A model generated the notes under the pieces. It was not told where the DNA came from, ran no database searches, and saw only the letters and a list, made by a program, of their open reading frames with translations. Positions 22,301 through 30,926 of a stretch of DNA of 64,000 nt are shown in pieces. This stretch comes from Planctomycetaceae bacterium (lineage in GTDB: Bacteria; Planctomycetota; Planctomycetia; Pirellulales; Pirellulaceae). The stretch spans positions 1 to 64,000 of the forward strand of contig JAIYDN010000002.1 of NCBI GenBank assembly GCA_027487485.1, written 5' to 3'. The stretch's first letter is position 1, and each line of letters opens with the position of its first letter. A program made the position numbers and the translations under genes.

Positions 22301-22398
22301 CCAATCGAAGCCAGCTGGTTCAATTCCTACAAGAACACGGATTAGAAAATCTTTGCCGAGTTCTTTTGAACACCAACGAATTCATCTTTGTGGACTGA
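19357..22398 (+). CDS. PSCyt1 / DUF1549 / F5-8-like / DUF1553 secreted protein
   Basis: About 1,013 residues from the ATG at 19357, followed by a leader (ICAVACVVVCLASTLYSQ); the longer GTG frame crosses a C-rich tract and is unlikely. Order: a planctomycete cytochrome C domain with the heme motif HCIQCHG (~65), DUF1549 (~155-360, including EKWARHWLDVVHYGDTHGYD and CAQCHNHKFDPF), an inserted discoidin-like sandwich (~470-590, WVQVDLGESLSLEKIIL...RYIRVTATRL), then DUF1553 (~745-1000, RSIVNRVWQYHFGIGIVATS and SDTYRQAS). It is paired with the DUF1501 gene 6 bases downstream, as is usual in this phylum. A role in periplasmic polysaccharide processing has been proposed for the family but is unproven. 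Confidence 0.93.
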   Translation: MIAQENHILRELSKRLVRFTQSICAVACVVVCLASTLYSQSTPTDFMSSVEPIFKSHCIQCHGPDSQESGYRLDVREIAFQGGDSSEIAIVPSSSKTSRLLALVRGDEPNLMMPPKDSGVPALSESEVKTISEWIDAGAEWPESATATLPNPFNWWGLKLLERPKHPIEANNPIDAFIRAKLNEHSLVLSQEADARTLCRRLYFDLIGLPPSPSQMAAFETAFLQNKDAAYLELVDTLLSSEHYGEKWARHWLDVVHYGDTHGYDKDQPRPNAWPYRDYVIRSLNQDKPYRQFIREQIAGDVLYSDTRDGIEALGFLSAGPWDFIGHVEVNESKVDGKIARHMDRDDILGNVVGTLCSSTIQCAQCHNHKFDPFSQEDYYSLQAVFSAIDRADKTYDHDESVAKRRREFSSQKKQLTNRLESLETSIREQCSPDLQELDTAISKAEKSSNPTRPNEYGWHSGIANEQSVTKWVQVDLGESLSLEKIILQPTWDDFHSIGAGFGFPKRFRIELSDDPTFESTTSLVVSQEQNDYANPGIQPQAFPCHGQAGRYIRVTATRLAPRMNDFIFAFAELRALDVSGNEAAIGRPVESLDSIEAPVRWAAKNLTDGLYPIDANPGNLQELQEKRAHLIASRVDKATLAEKDSALGQLADIESKIAGLPSPSLVYAGTVHRGTGNFIGTGGQNGKPRPIHLLARGQVTRPMREVTPGTISTGSILPNRFPLESNASESDRRIAMAEWIVANDNPLTWRSIVNRVWQYHFGIGIVATSNDFGRMGELPSHPELLDWLAIEFRDQGGSLKELHRLIVTSDTYRQASSTRNDKAREIDPYNRMLWKQNRRRLDAEAIRDSVLTVGGTLDVSKGGPGWQDFVVTNPEHSPHYEYRLADPNDKKTWRRSIYRFIVRSQTQPFLTVLNCADPSMRVERRNESDSSQQALALLNNRFMLVQSKQFAARVQQEAGSTMDAQAEHAYQLATGSRLTQPNRSQLVQFLQEHGLENLCRVLLNTNEFIFVD

Positions 22399-22404
22399 CG
22401 ATCT

Positions 22405-23904
22405 ATGACCCATTTTTCGCCGTTTCGAAATCAGATCGCTCAAAATCCCATTTCTCGCCGAGATCTTCTTTGGCGCAGCGGAGGCGGATTGGGTGGGATT
22501 GCATTAGCCGCGATGTTATTTCGCGATCCCGTTCGAGCTGAAAGCGATGCTTCGAACGTCGTGGGAAAACAACCCGCGAAAGTAAAGCGGGTGATTCAGC
22601 TATTCATGGCGGGGGGAGCAAGTCATCTTGACCTTTACGACTTCAAACCCGACTTGATCAAGTACCATGGCAAGCCAAGCGATTTTGGCGAGCATGTCGA
22701 AGCATTCCAAGACGGACTTGGACCTTGGTTGAAACCTGCTTGGGATTTCAAACCGTATGGCCAATGTGGCAAAATGCTAAGCGATATTGTTGCACCCTTG
22801 GGTGCACATGCCGATAAGATCGCGTTCATCCATGATATGGTCAGCAAGTCTGGAATCCATTCGCAAGCGACACTGCTTCAAAACACCGGTTTTATGTTAC
22901 CCGGTTTTCCAGGGGCCGGATGCTGGGTCAGCTATGCACTGGGTTCTATCAATGAAAACTTACCTAGCTTCGTCGTTCTTTCCGACCATCGTGGCTTTGC
23001 GAGCAACGGCGTTAAAAACTGGGATGCTGCGTTCCTTCCCACGCAACACAGCGGCAGCGTCATCAACCCTAGCATCGACAGCCCAATTGCAGACCTTCGG
23101 CCCGACGATTATGGCTCCTTTATCTCTGCTGAAAGCGAAATGGCGACGCACCGTTTACTAGCAAGTCTAAATCGGGACCATCAAGCAACTCGGCCAGAAG
23201 ACCCTCGACTCGAGGGCCGCATACGCAGTTACGAACTAGCCGCCGGTATGCAAATGGCCGCACCTGAAGCACTCGATTGGCGTTCCGAGGAATCCCACGT
23301 TCTTAAGCTTTATGGATTGGATCAATCCCCACCAACTTGGCCTACAGAAATCAATGCCGCTGAGGAGTCCTACTTTTTCTCGCAGAAGTGCCTAACGGCA
23401 AGACGATTGCTGGAACGCGGCGTTCGCTTTGTTCAAATTTGGAGCGGAAACGACAACGGCTTCCCTCGGCGCAATTGGGACTCGCACGAGGATATCGAGC
23501 GGGATCACGGACCTCTCGCGTCAGGGATGGCGAACGGGGCGGCGGCGCTCATCACCGACCTACAGCAACGCGGAATGCTGGAAGATACCCTTATTCTTTG
23601 GACTACCGAGTTTGGAAGAATGCCAAGTACCCAAGGTGGGAAGGGACGTGACCACAATCCCTATGTGTTTACGAACTGGTTATGTGGCGGCGGAGTCCGT
23701 GGTGGCGTGACCGCGGGCGAAAGCGATTCCTGGGGTTACAAGCCGTTGGACCGAAGTCGTCAAACGACTGTGTACGACATCCACGCGACCATGCTTCACT
23801 TGCTAGGAATCGATCATACTCAACTAACCGTAAAACAAGGCGGAGCCAATCGAAGGCTTACGGATGTACACGGGCATGTGCTTCAGGAAATCCTGCGATC
23901 GTAA
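22405..23904 (+). CDS. DUF1501 protein with twin-arginine leader
   Basis: 499 residues. The N-terminus has a Tat signal (SRRDLLWRSGGGLGGIALAA). The body is a sulfatase-like alkaline-phosphatase fold of the DUF1501 family: RVIQLFMAGGASHLDLYDFK, FVQIWSGNDNGFP, NWDSHEDIERDHGPLA and TLILWTTEFGRMPSTQGGKGRDHNP, which supply the expected metal-site residues. It is the usual partner of PSCyt1/DUF1549/DUF1553 proteins in Planctomycetes and is likely translated from the same mRNA. Its 3' end overlaps the end of the convergent ribD gene by 22 bases. Confidence 0.92.
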   Translation: MTHFSPFRNQIAQNPISRRDLLWRSGGGLGGIALAAMLFRDPVRAESDASNVVGKQPAKVKRVIQLFMAGGASHLDLYDFKPDLIKYHGKPSDFGEHVEAFQDGLGPWLKPAWDFKPYGQCGKMLSDIVAPLGAHADKIAFIHDMVSKSGIHSQATLLQNTGFMLPGFPGAGCWVSYALGSINENLPSFVVLSDHRGFASNGVKNWDAAFLPTQHSGSVINPSIDSPIADLRPDDYGSFISAESEMATHRLLASLNRDHQATRPEDPRLEGRIRSYELAAGMQMAAPEALDWRSEESHVLKLYGLDQSPPTWPTEINAAEESYFFSQKCLTARRLLERGVRFVQIWSGNDNGFPRRNWDSHEDIERDHGPLASGMANGAAALITDLQQRGMLEDTLILWTTEFGRMPSTQGGKGRDHNPYVFTNWLCGGGVRGGVTAGESDSWGYKPLDRSRQTTVYDIHATMLHLLGIDHTQLTVKQGGANRRLTDVHGHVLQEILRS

Positions 23905-25034
23905 GCCTCTTGGCCCAAAGCTCGATTGGCTAAAACGCCTTGAACATACACGTCAGATCCTGATTGCATCACAATTGGTTCGGATATCGATTGAGCTTGT
24001 CGCATCCAACCACACCCCGCCCCTCCAATCGGACGAAGTGCGTTCACACCTCCCACAATCTTCGGCGCGAGGAAGCAGTGGACCTCATCGACCAGCCCTT
24101 CATCAAACGCATTTCCGAGCAACGATTGCCCACCTTCGATCAGAACGTTTGTCATATTGCGTTTACCTAACTCGCCCAAGACGAAACGAAGGGAGCTGCC
24201 CAACTGTTGCTCGGGAATCCGCAACACTTCGCACCCCAAATTGCAAAGTGCATCTATCTTGGATGGATCCGCGAACTCTGACGTTGCAATGATAACAGCC
24301 CCCTGATCGCAGCTGCGAACCAACTTGGACTCAGTCGAAATGCGAAGCTGTCGATCCAGCACAACTCGTGCTGCAACACGTTTGGGAGCTTGGTTCAACT
24401 TAAGCCTAGTTGTCAACCAAGGGTCGTCCGCAATCGCGGTGCCCGATCCAATGATGATGGCATCCAGTCGAGAACGAAGCTCATGCACAATGCCTCTCGA
24501 TATCTCGCAACTGATCCATTTCGAATCGCCATCGCGTGTTGCAATGGCACCGTCCAAGGTCATCGCCCATTTCGCGATCACCCAAGGATTACCTGTTCGA
24601 ATGCGCTTCAAATAGGGGGCATTCAGGGTCGCCGCTTGACTTTGAAGCGTTCCGACGTCGACTTGAATTTGATTCTCCCGCAGTTTTGCAATACCACGCC
24701 CAGAAACCTCGGGGAAGGGATCTTGCATCGCAACCACGATTCGCTGCGGTTTATTCTGCAGAAACAGATTCACGCATGGAGGTGTTTTGCCGAAATGGCT
24801 GCATGGCTCCAGGGTTACATAAACCGTAGAGTTCGGCAGTTTTGCGGGATCGCACTGCCGCAGCGCTTCGACCTCCGCATGGTGACCGCCGAAGCGTTGA
24901 TGATAACCAGATGCGATCAACTGATTATCATGGACTACAACACAACCGACCATCGGATTGGGTTCCACAAAGCCTTGGCCCTGTTTCGCCAGTTCCAAAG
25001 CCAAGCCCATCCAATATTCATCGGTCATTAGCAT
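23883..25034 (-). CDS. ribD: Bifunctional riboflavin deaminase/reductase RibD
   Basis: 383 residues from the ATG at 25032-25034 (a second ATG follows two codons later). The N-terminal deaminase domain has the zinc motif GGHHAEVEAL and PCSHFGKTPPCVN; the C-terminal reductase domain has NPWVIAKWAMTLDGAIATRDGDSKWIS and NVLIEGGQSLLGNAF. It catalyses the deamination of the pyrimidine intermediate and the NADPH reduction of its ribosyl chain in riboflavin synthesis. A longer open frame upstream overlaps the preceding gene and is not used. It starts 17 bases after the upstream TPR gene stops, so the two may be co-transcribed. Length is normal (E. coli RibD about 367). Confidence 0.95.
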   Translation of the reverse strand: MLMTDEYWMGLALELAKQGQGFVEPNPMVGCVVVHDNQLIASGYHQRFGGHHAEVEALRQCDPAKLPNSTVYVTLEPCSHFGKTPPCVNLFLQNKPQRIVVAMQDPFPEVSGRGIAKLRENQIQVDVGTLQSQAATLNAPYLKRIRTGNPWVIAKWAMTLDGAIATRDGDSKWISCEISRGIVHELRSRLDAIIIGSGTAIADDPWLTTRLKLNQAPKRVAARVVLDRQLRISTESKLVRSCDQGAVIIATSEFADPSKIDALCNLGCEVLRIPEQQLGSSLRFVLGELGKRNMTNVLIEGGQSLLGNAFDEGLVDEVHCFLAPKIVGGVNALRPIGGAGCGWMRQAQSISEPIVMQSGSDVYVQGVLANRALGQEAYDRRIS

Positions 25035-25050
25035 GAATGGTCCAAGTTGG

Positions 25051-27180
25051 TTAGTCTTGGCCAGGAATCCAAAGCTTGCTTCCGCCGCCGGAACTCGATG
25101 GCGCATTGGATTGCGGCTGTTCCGACTGGCCAGGTGTCCAAAGGCCGGAAGCGGACGAGGAGCTAGCGGCCACGGCAGGTGCACCGCCTCGTGCTCGCAT
25201 AGCTTGTTCTTGTCGCATCATGGCCATTTGAACGAACTGCAAAAGAACAGGGTCGTTTGGATTTTCACGAAGCGACTGCTCCAAGAACTGTCGGGACTCG
25301 CCGGAGCGGCCAAGCATGTTCAGTACTTCGACTCGTTCGAGTACTGCATTTCCAATAGGCACGCCTAATTGCTTTCCGAGTTCGACGATTCGCTTCAGCA
25401 ATCCTTCTGCTGCCACAGGATCGGTGGTGGTGCGAGTGCGAAGATTCAACTGAGTGTACTCGGCTGATGGTCCGAATTCAGCTGGCCATTGAGTCTGTTC
25501 GCTCTTCTCAGCAAGCTTGTCGAAAACCGATGTTACGTTTCGCGAGAGCGCGGATTGCATCAGCTGAATCAGGCTGTCGGGATCGATGTCGGATAGATCG
25601 GTCCAGAAGTAGCTTGCTCCACCCACCAAATCAAACACGTCGCTCGAAGCAGGTAGCAAAGGAGCCTTCAGCTGCAATTGCTGATGGAGATCTTTAAACT
25701 GATTGTCCATCAGTCCCGATGTTCCCGACCCCTGCCAGTGCAGCAGCAGCGCGGCGAGTCGAATCTTCAGGGAATCATCCCCTGCGGCAGAACGAGGAGA
25801 TTTGCCAGCAAGGCATTCTTGTGGGAAATCCAGGAAGGCATCCAGCACCAATTGTCGCGTTGCATCGTTGAGAGCATCGCGTCGCTCTGGATCGATTTGC
25901 TTACGAATCATAATGGAAGCGGTCACTTGCGTCAGATACGACGAAGGGAGCTTTTCCAGTAGCTCGCGGTTTAACGAATGGATTCCAAGATCCTTCTTGA
26001 TTCCTTCCAACATCAGGCGACGCGAGCCTGTAGGCGGCTCGAGCGAAATCAAACGAGCGGGCTTGTCGGTTTGTTTTCCATAGTAGGCGAACCAGCTTCC
26101 GCTGCGTGATGCTTCCAGTTCAGGAAATTGTTCGCGCAAGGCGGGTTCGACGCAAACAAAGGCCAACTTGGGCGGAACTTCTTCAATCAAGATTGCATTC
26201 AGAAGATTCTTGAGCTGATCCACGGCAATCGGAATCAAGTTCTTATTCTCAGTCAGCTTTTGCTCGAATTCCGGATCTTCGATCACGTATTGGCAAAGCT
26301 CTTCATTGACCGCAACGCCGGTCGATTTCGGGGCCAGTTCGTAAGCGAGAGCTTGGTAATAGATCCGTTGTGGCTCAGGTAACGTCGCAATTTCAGCGAT
26401 CTTACGCGCGGTAATGCCAGCCGACTCCATATCGCTCAGCATCAACTGGCAATAGAGCAATGTTTGAAGCACGGGAGCTTGAAGACCAAACTCACGTTGC
26501 ATCGATTCCAGTTTTGTCTTGGCAGAAGAAATTCGATACGCACCGACAAGCGCGTTGGCTTCGGACAATCGTTCTGCAAATGGGGTATTGCTAGCATCGA
26601 TGGTCGATGGCAATGATTCGCGAGCTAACGTGTTGGTGTTCCCTTGGGAAATCAACGAGTCATACGCGCGGGCGGCAACCTCTTCCATGCCACCGCCGAT
26701 ATCCATGAGCATCTCGCAGTGCAGAAGGGCTGGAAGGATCATGCCGCGTTGGCCCATGGCTTCCATCAGATTCAGCGCTACTGTGGCTGTCATCGGAGGC
26801 AAGACTTCGGTGGCTGCTGCGATGGCTTCCAGTAAAAGCGAGGCGCCTTCTTCGGTGTTGCCGCGAACGATCGCCACCAGCGAGCGGTAAAGCTTGGCCA
26901 GGGCATTGTCTGGTTGAAGGCGAATGAACTTGGCCGAGGTTTCTTCCAGTGAATCGAGCTCGCTCAGTTGCAGCAACAGCTCGCACTTCATTGCTAGCAA
27001 CCAAGGCTCCGACGGCATGGTCTTGAGATTGGCGTTGATCCGATCAAGAGCTGCAACGTTCTGCTCGCCTTCGATCATCCTGTGGATCACTTGCATTTCT
27101 GGGAAATGCTCTTTGTACTCGCTGTACTTGATTTTCTTTCCGTTGCCGCTTGGGCAGTAACTGTATTGGTCCAGACTCAT
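25051..27180 (-). CDS. TPR-repeat protein with degenerate SEC-C-like N-terminus
   Basis: 709 residues from the ATG at 27178-27180, chosen because MSLDQYSYCPSGNGKKIKYS then sits at the very N-terminus. This resembles the SEC-C zinc motif (CPCGSGKKYKKCC), but only the first cysteine is kept. Helical tetratricopeptide-like repeats follow (~35-290 and ~590-680; e.g. DNALAKLYRSLVAIVRGNTEEG). The tail carries a repeated LWxPGQ element (SGLWTPGQ near 688 and KLWIPGQD at the end) between Ser-rich spacers. Similar cytoplasmic proteins occur across Planctomycetes; the function is unknown. Upstream of ribD on the same strand. Confidence 0.8.
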   Translation of the reverse strand: MSLDQYSYCPSGNGKKIKYSEYKEHFPEMQVIHRMIEGEQNVAALDRINANLKTMPSEPWLLAMKCELLLQLSELDSLEETSAKFIRLQPDNALAKLYRSLVAIVRGNTEEGASLLLEAIAAATEVLPPMTATVALNLMEAMGQRGMILPALLHCEMLMDIGGGMEEVAARAYDSLISQGNTNTLARESLPSTIDASNTPFAERLSEANALVGAYRISSAKTKLESMQREFGLQAPVLQTLLYCQLMLSDMESAGITARKIAEIATLPEPQRIYYQALAYELAPKSTGVAVNEELCQYVIEDPEFEQKLTENKNLIPIAVDQLKNLLNAILIEEVPPKLAFVCVEPALREQFPELEASRSGSWFAYYGKQTDKPARLISLEPPTGSRRLMLEGIKKDLGIHSLNRELLEKLPSSYLTQVTASIMIRKQIDPERRDALNDATRQLVLDAFLDFPQECLAGKSPRSAAGDDSLKIRLAALLLHWQGSGTSGLMDNQFKDLHQQLQLKAPLLPASSDVFDLVGGASYFWTDLSDIDPDSLIQLMQSALSRNVTSVFDKLAEKSEQTQWPAEFGPSAEYTQLNLRTRTTTDPVAAEGLLKRIVELGKQLGVPIGNAVLERVEVLNMLGRSGESRQFLEQSLRENPNDPVLLQFVQMAMMRQEQAMRARGGAPAVAASSSSASGLWTPGQSEQPQSNAPSSSGGGSKLWIPGQD

Positions 27181-27337
27181 TTGGCAGCCGATTCGAATAG
27201 TTGCTAGGGAAAACGAGGCGTGTTCGGTCCAACAGTTTAACAAGGTTTTTCAAAACTGCCCATGCGTTCCCGACTTGATATTCGGCTATATTAAGGCATC
27301 CTTTTGGTGGCTTTTGTTTTCTTAACGGAACAGTTCG

Positions 27338-28264
27338 ATGCGAATGAGAATCTTTCAGTTGCCCCTCGTTGTGACCCTGGTGGGTTTATTTTTGAGTGTT
27401 TTGGATCCCACTCCAGCTTCAGCTCAAGAGAAAAAGCAAGACAACGACCGTGCGTCCACGAAAAAACAAAAGGAGAAGGTCTCGTTTCTTCGCGTCAAAA
27501 AGGATGCAAAAGGAGAGCCCGAATCGCTCGAAGTGGCTATCGCCCGTTACGAATTTAAGGATGGACCCAACCAAGGCGCCTACGTGGACCTGATTGGGGC
27601 AGTGCACGTGGGCAGCAAGGAATACTACAAGGAATTGAATCAACGTTTCAAAGACTATGACTCCATGCTTTACGAGCTGGTGGCCGATTCATCTGCGAAC
27701 AAGCCTCTTCCTGGCTCCGAACGAGGTGGATTCAATCCCCTGGGGGCCATGCAAACAGGCATGAAAGACGTTTTGAAGTTAAGCTTTCAACTGGATGAAG
27801 TGGATTACACCCCGTCGAATTTTGTCCATGCCGACATGAGCCCAGAAGATTTTCAAGAAGACATGAAAGCCCGTGGCGATGGGTTCGTTGCCATGTTTGC
27901 TCGAGCCATGGGAGCCGGCTTGGCTGTTCAAAACAGCAAAAAGGGGTCCACCCAGCAAGCGGAAATGATGGCTGCTGTTCTTGCCAAAGATACAATCGCT
28001 CTGCGCCGCGTCATGGCAGATCAATTTGAATCGATGGATAGCCAAATGGCTGGCCTCGCCGACAAAAATGGAAAGAGCACTCTGCTTACCGAACGCAATA
28101 CGAAAGCCTTCAAGGTCATGGAGAAGGAACTAGCGAACGGCAAAAAGCGATTGGCGATTTTTTATGGTGCCGGCCACTTGCTGGACATGCACCAACGTCT
28201 CATTCGCGATTACCAAGCAACACCCACCACCTTCGAGTGGCTAGAAGCATGGCCTCTCAAATAG
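27338..28264 (+). CDS. Exported TraB/TIKI/GumN-superfamily protein
   Basis: 308 residues with a signal peptide (LPLVVTLVGLFLSVLDPTPASAQ). Superfamily marks are YVDLIGAVHVGSKEYY (GxxH), a mid-protein LYELVAD glutamate, LLTERNTKA (ER motif) and IFYGAGHLLDMHQ (GxGH), the conserved polar residues of the TIKI/TraB/PrgY fold. Family members are proteases or protease-like; the bacterial role is not settled. Two ATG codons lie at 27338 and 27344. The gene stands alone and is followed by two TAGTGGACGAGG repeats. Confidence 0.75.
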   Translation: MRMRIFQLPLVVTLVGLFLSVLDPTPASAQEKKQDNDRASTKKQKEKVSFLRVKKDAKGEPESLEVAIARYEFKDGPNQGAYVDLIGAVHVGSKEYYKELNQRFKDYDSMLYELVADSSANKPLPGSERGGFNPLGAMQTGMKDVLKLSFQLDEVDYTPSNFVHADMSPEDFQEDMKARGDGFVAMFARAMGAGLAVQNSKKGSTQQAEMMAAVLAKDTIALRRVMADQFESMDSQMAGLADKNGKSTLLTERNTKAFKVMEKELANGKKRLAIFYGAGHLLDMHQRLIRDYQATPTTFEWLEAWPLK

Positions 28265-28267
28265 TCT

Positions 28268-28321
28268 GTAGTGGACGAGGCAACGAGTCCCCGCATTTGT
28301 AGTGGACGAGGCAACGAGTCC
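28268..28321. repeat. Two TAGTGGACGAGG-family units, 31-base spacing
   Basis: GTAGTGGACGAGGCAACGAG followed by TCC occurs at 28268-28290 and 28299-28321. It starts 3 bases after the TraB-like gene ends. Same core as the arrays at 11647 and 19176. Confidence 0.9.
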
Positions 28322-28376
28322 CCTTATTGCTTACACCTTACCGCTTACACCTTACTCCTTCCCCAATTCCTCTCCC

Positions 28377-29408
28377 ATGCAAATCAAATCCAATTGTATT
28401 GCTGCGTATCTCTCCCTTCTCTTTTCAATCATGGGATTTGCCATGAACACTAGTGCACAAGATCCTGTCCGAACCCTTGGTACCGTGGAACGGATGGACA
28501 AAAAACTTGACGAACTTTTAGCGCCCGACGCCCAGCTTGAAATCTTGGCAGAAGGCTTCACCTGGACAGAAGGTCCTGTTTGGATGGGAGATGCCAAGAA
28601 TGGTCATCTGCTGTTTTCTGACATACCCAGGAACAGCATCTTCAAGTGGACGGCCAAGGAAGGTATCCAGCTGTTCATGAATCCATCCGGTTATACGGGT
28701 GTTGCCTATTATGGCTTAGAACCAGGCAGCAATGGTTTGCTAAAGGATCTCGATGGCAATCTCGTGATGTGCGAACATGGCGATCGTCGCATCAGCGTTC
28801 TGACACCTCAAGGTGGAAAGCGAACTCTCGCCGATAACTATCAAGGGAAACGACTGAACAGCCCGAACGACGGGGCTCTCAAGTCCAACGGCGACATCTA
28901 CTTCACCGACCCGCCGTACGGACTTCCTGCGCGCGAAAAGGATCCTCGACGTGAGCTCGATCATTTCGGCGTCTATCGCTTAAGCAAAAAAGATGGCTCA
29001 GTCACGTTGCTAACCACTGAACTGCAACGTCCAAATGGACTCGGGTTCTCGCCAGATGAAAAGACGCTTTACGTCGCACAAAGCGATCCCAAGAACGCCA
29101 TTTGGATGAGCTTTGACGTGAAAGCGGACGGAATGCTCAGCAAAGGAAAGTTGTTCTACGATGCCACGTCCGAAGTGGGCAAGAAGCCGGGCTTACCTGA
29201 CGGGCTTTCTGTCGATTCGCAAGGGAACATCTGGGCGAGTGGTCCAGGAGGTATCTGGATTTTTTCCAAGGAAGCCAAACTGCTTGGGCTCATCAACACG
29301 GGCGAACGGACCAGCAATTGCGCATTCGGTGAAGATGGAAATACTCTTTTTGTAACGGCAGATAGTTACCTCTGCCGCATCAAGCTCAAGGTCAAGGGAA
29401 CGCCTTAG
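28377..29408 (+). CDS. Secreted SMP-30/gluconolactonase-family beta-propeller
   Basis: 343 residues from the ATG at 28377, which starts a clean signal peptide ending at NTSAQ; the longer GTG frame runs through the repeats and is rejected. The six-bladed lactonase propeller is clear: EGFTWTEGPVWMGD (metal-binding Glu), LLFSDIPRNSIFKW, NSPNDGALKSNGDIYFTDPP (active-site Asn and Asp) and LPDGLSVDSQGNIWAS (catalytic Asp). Likely hydrolyses a sugar lactone in the periplasm; the substrate is not known. A GH13 gene follows 22 bases later, suggesting a shared transcript. Confidence 0.9.
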   Translation: MQIKSNCIAAYLSLLFSIMGFAMNTSAQDPVRTLGTVERMDKKLDELLAPDAQLEILAEGFTWTEGPVWMGDAKNGHLLFSDIPRNSIFKWTAKEGIQLFMNPSGYTGVAYYGLEPGSNGLLKDLDGNLVMCEHGDRRISVLTPQGGKRTLADNYQGKRLNSPNDGALKSNGDIYFTDPPYGLPAREKDPRRELDHFGVYRLSKKDGSVTLLTTELQRPNGLGFSPDEKTLYVAQSDPKNAIWMSFDVKADGMLSKGKLFYDATSEVGKKPGLPDGLSVDSQGNIWASGPGGIWIFSKEAKLLGLINTGERTSNCAFGEDGNTLFVTADSYLCRIKLKVKGTP

Positions 29409-29430
29409 GCTGAAAAGACGAGAGCTTGCA

Positions 29431-30888
29431 ATGTATCCATCTTTGTACCAAGTCAATATACGAGTCGTTCTCAGCGATCTCGGCCGAAAACTTGGTCGAA
29501 TCGCAACACTGGACGATGTACCCGACTCCTTGATTGAGACTTGGGCCGATCAGGGATTCGATTTTGTTTGGTTGCTGAGCGTCTGGCAAACTGGCCCCGA
29601 AGCACGCTCCATCTCGCGATCTCACGTCGAGCTTCAGCACGAATTTCAACGCACTCTTCCAGACCTTACCATCGACGATGTGGAAGGGTCTGGGTTTGCA
29701 ATCCAAGCTTACCAAGTCCATCACAGCATGGGCGGAAACGAAGCCTTGATTCGATTCCGTAAACGCATGCAATTGCATGGGCTGAAGCTTGTTCTGGACT
29801 TCGTCCCAAATCATATCGCACCCGATCATCGTTGGGTGAATCAGCATCCGGACTTTATCGCACAAGGCACGAAAGAAGATCTTGAGAAATCACCCCAAAA
29901 CTATCGTAAGATTGCGACAGCAACAGGCGATTACATTTTCGCTCATGGCCGTGATCCTTATTTCGCAGGATGGACCGATACGCTGCAACTGAATTACGGG
30001 AATCCAGCCTTACAATCGGCGATGCTGAACGAACTATTGGGCATTGCGGAACTTTGCGACGGCGTTCGCTGCGACATGGCCATGCTATTGCTTCCCGACG
30101 TCGTCAAGCAAACCTGGGGGATTGATTCTGAACCATTTTGGCCAGCAACCATTCGAACCGTAAAAAAAGACCATCGCGATTTCTTGTTCATGGCGGAAGT
30201 CTATTGGGACCGCGAGTGGGAACTGATCCAGCAAGGATTCGACTTCTGCTACGATAAAAAACTGTATGACCGACTTCGAGGAACCGACGCTCAGAGCATT
30301 TTGGCTCACTTGCGGGCGGACGCGGCTTTTCAAAATCGCCTTGTTCGATTCCTCGAAAATCATGACGAGCCCCGAGCTGCAGCAACCTTCCCCATCGACA
30401 AGCACACAGCGGCTGCAACGCTCGCCTATCTAGTACCTGGCCTAAGGTTCTTTCATCAAGGACAACTCGAAGGCCGTAAGAAGAAAATCTCGCCGCACTT
30501 GGTTCGAATGCCGATCGAACCCACGGACGAGCCAGTTCACGAGCTGTATCAATTCTTGCTTAAGCTGCTTAGCTCCAATGTCGTTCGAAACGGCATCTGG
30601 AACTTGGTTCACACTTGGGAAGCATGGCCTGCGAATTCGTCGTTCCGGAGCATGATTGCATTCCAATGGCAACAAACGGATGGCTCGCGATTGCTAGTCG
30701 TGGTGAATTTCGCGGACCACGCAAGCCAAGCTCGACTTGGACTGTCCGTCGATCAATTACCCTCCTCGTTTCCGCTGAAGGATCTCATGAGCGACGTTGT
30801 TTTCGTGCGCGAAGCCAGACAAATCGCGCACGAAGGGCTTTACGTCGACCTGAAGCCTTGGGGCGTCCATCTATTTCAATTCGGGTAG
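29431..30888 (+). CDS. GH13 alpha-amylase-family glycoside hydrolase
   Basis: 485 residues, no signal peptide. The four classical GH13 regions are present: LVLDFVPNH (I), CDGVRCDMAM with the nucleophile Asp (II), FMAEVYWD with the acid/base Glu (III) and FLENHDEPR with the transition-state Asp (IV). It is a cytoplasmic enzyme cleaving or transferring alpha-glucosyl units; the sequence does not fix the exact specificity. A C-terminal beta domain follows (~400-485). It sits 22 bases after the lactonase gene and ends 38 bases before the convergent folD. Confidence 0.9.
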   Translation: MYPSLYQVNIRVVLSDLGRKLGRIATLDDVPDSLIETWADQGFDFVWLLSVWQTGPEARSISRSHVELQHEFQRTLPDLTIDDVEGSGFAIQAYQVHHSMGGNEALIRFRKRMQLHGLKLVLDFVPNHIAPDHRWVNQHPDFIAQGTKEDLEKSPQNYRKIATATGDYIFAHGRDPYFAGWTDTLQLNYGNPALQSAMLNELLGIAELCDGVRCDMAMLLLPDVVKQTWGIDSEPFWPATIRTVKKDHRDFLFMAEVYWDREWELIQQGFDFCYDKKLYDRLRGTDAQSILAHLRADAAFQNRLVRFLENHDEPRAAATFPIDKHTAAATLAYLVPGLRFFHQGQLEGRKKKISPHLVRMPIEPTDEPVHELYQFLLKLLSSNVVRNGIWNLVHTWEAWPANSSFRSMIAFQWQQTDGSRLLVVVNFADHASQARLGLSVDQLPSSFPLKDLMSDVVFVREARQIAHEGLYVDLKPWGVHLFQFG

Positions 30889-30926
30889 CTTAGCCCTTGG
30901 GTAACTCCGCTGGGCAAGTACGCGAT

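Noticed and set aside
24390-25031. 213-codon plus-strand frame inside ribD
   Set aside because: Shadow of the ribD coding strand, no recognisable domain.
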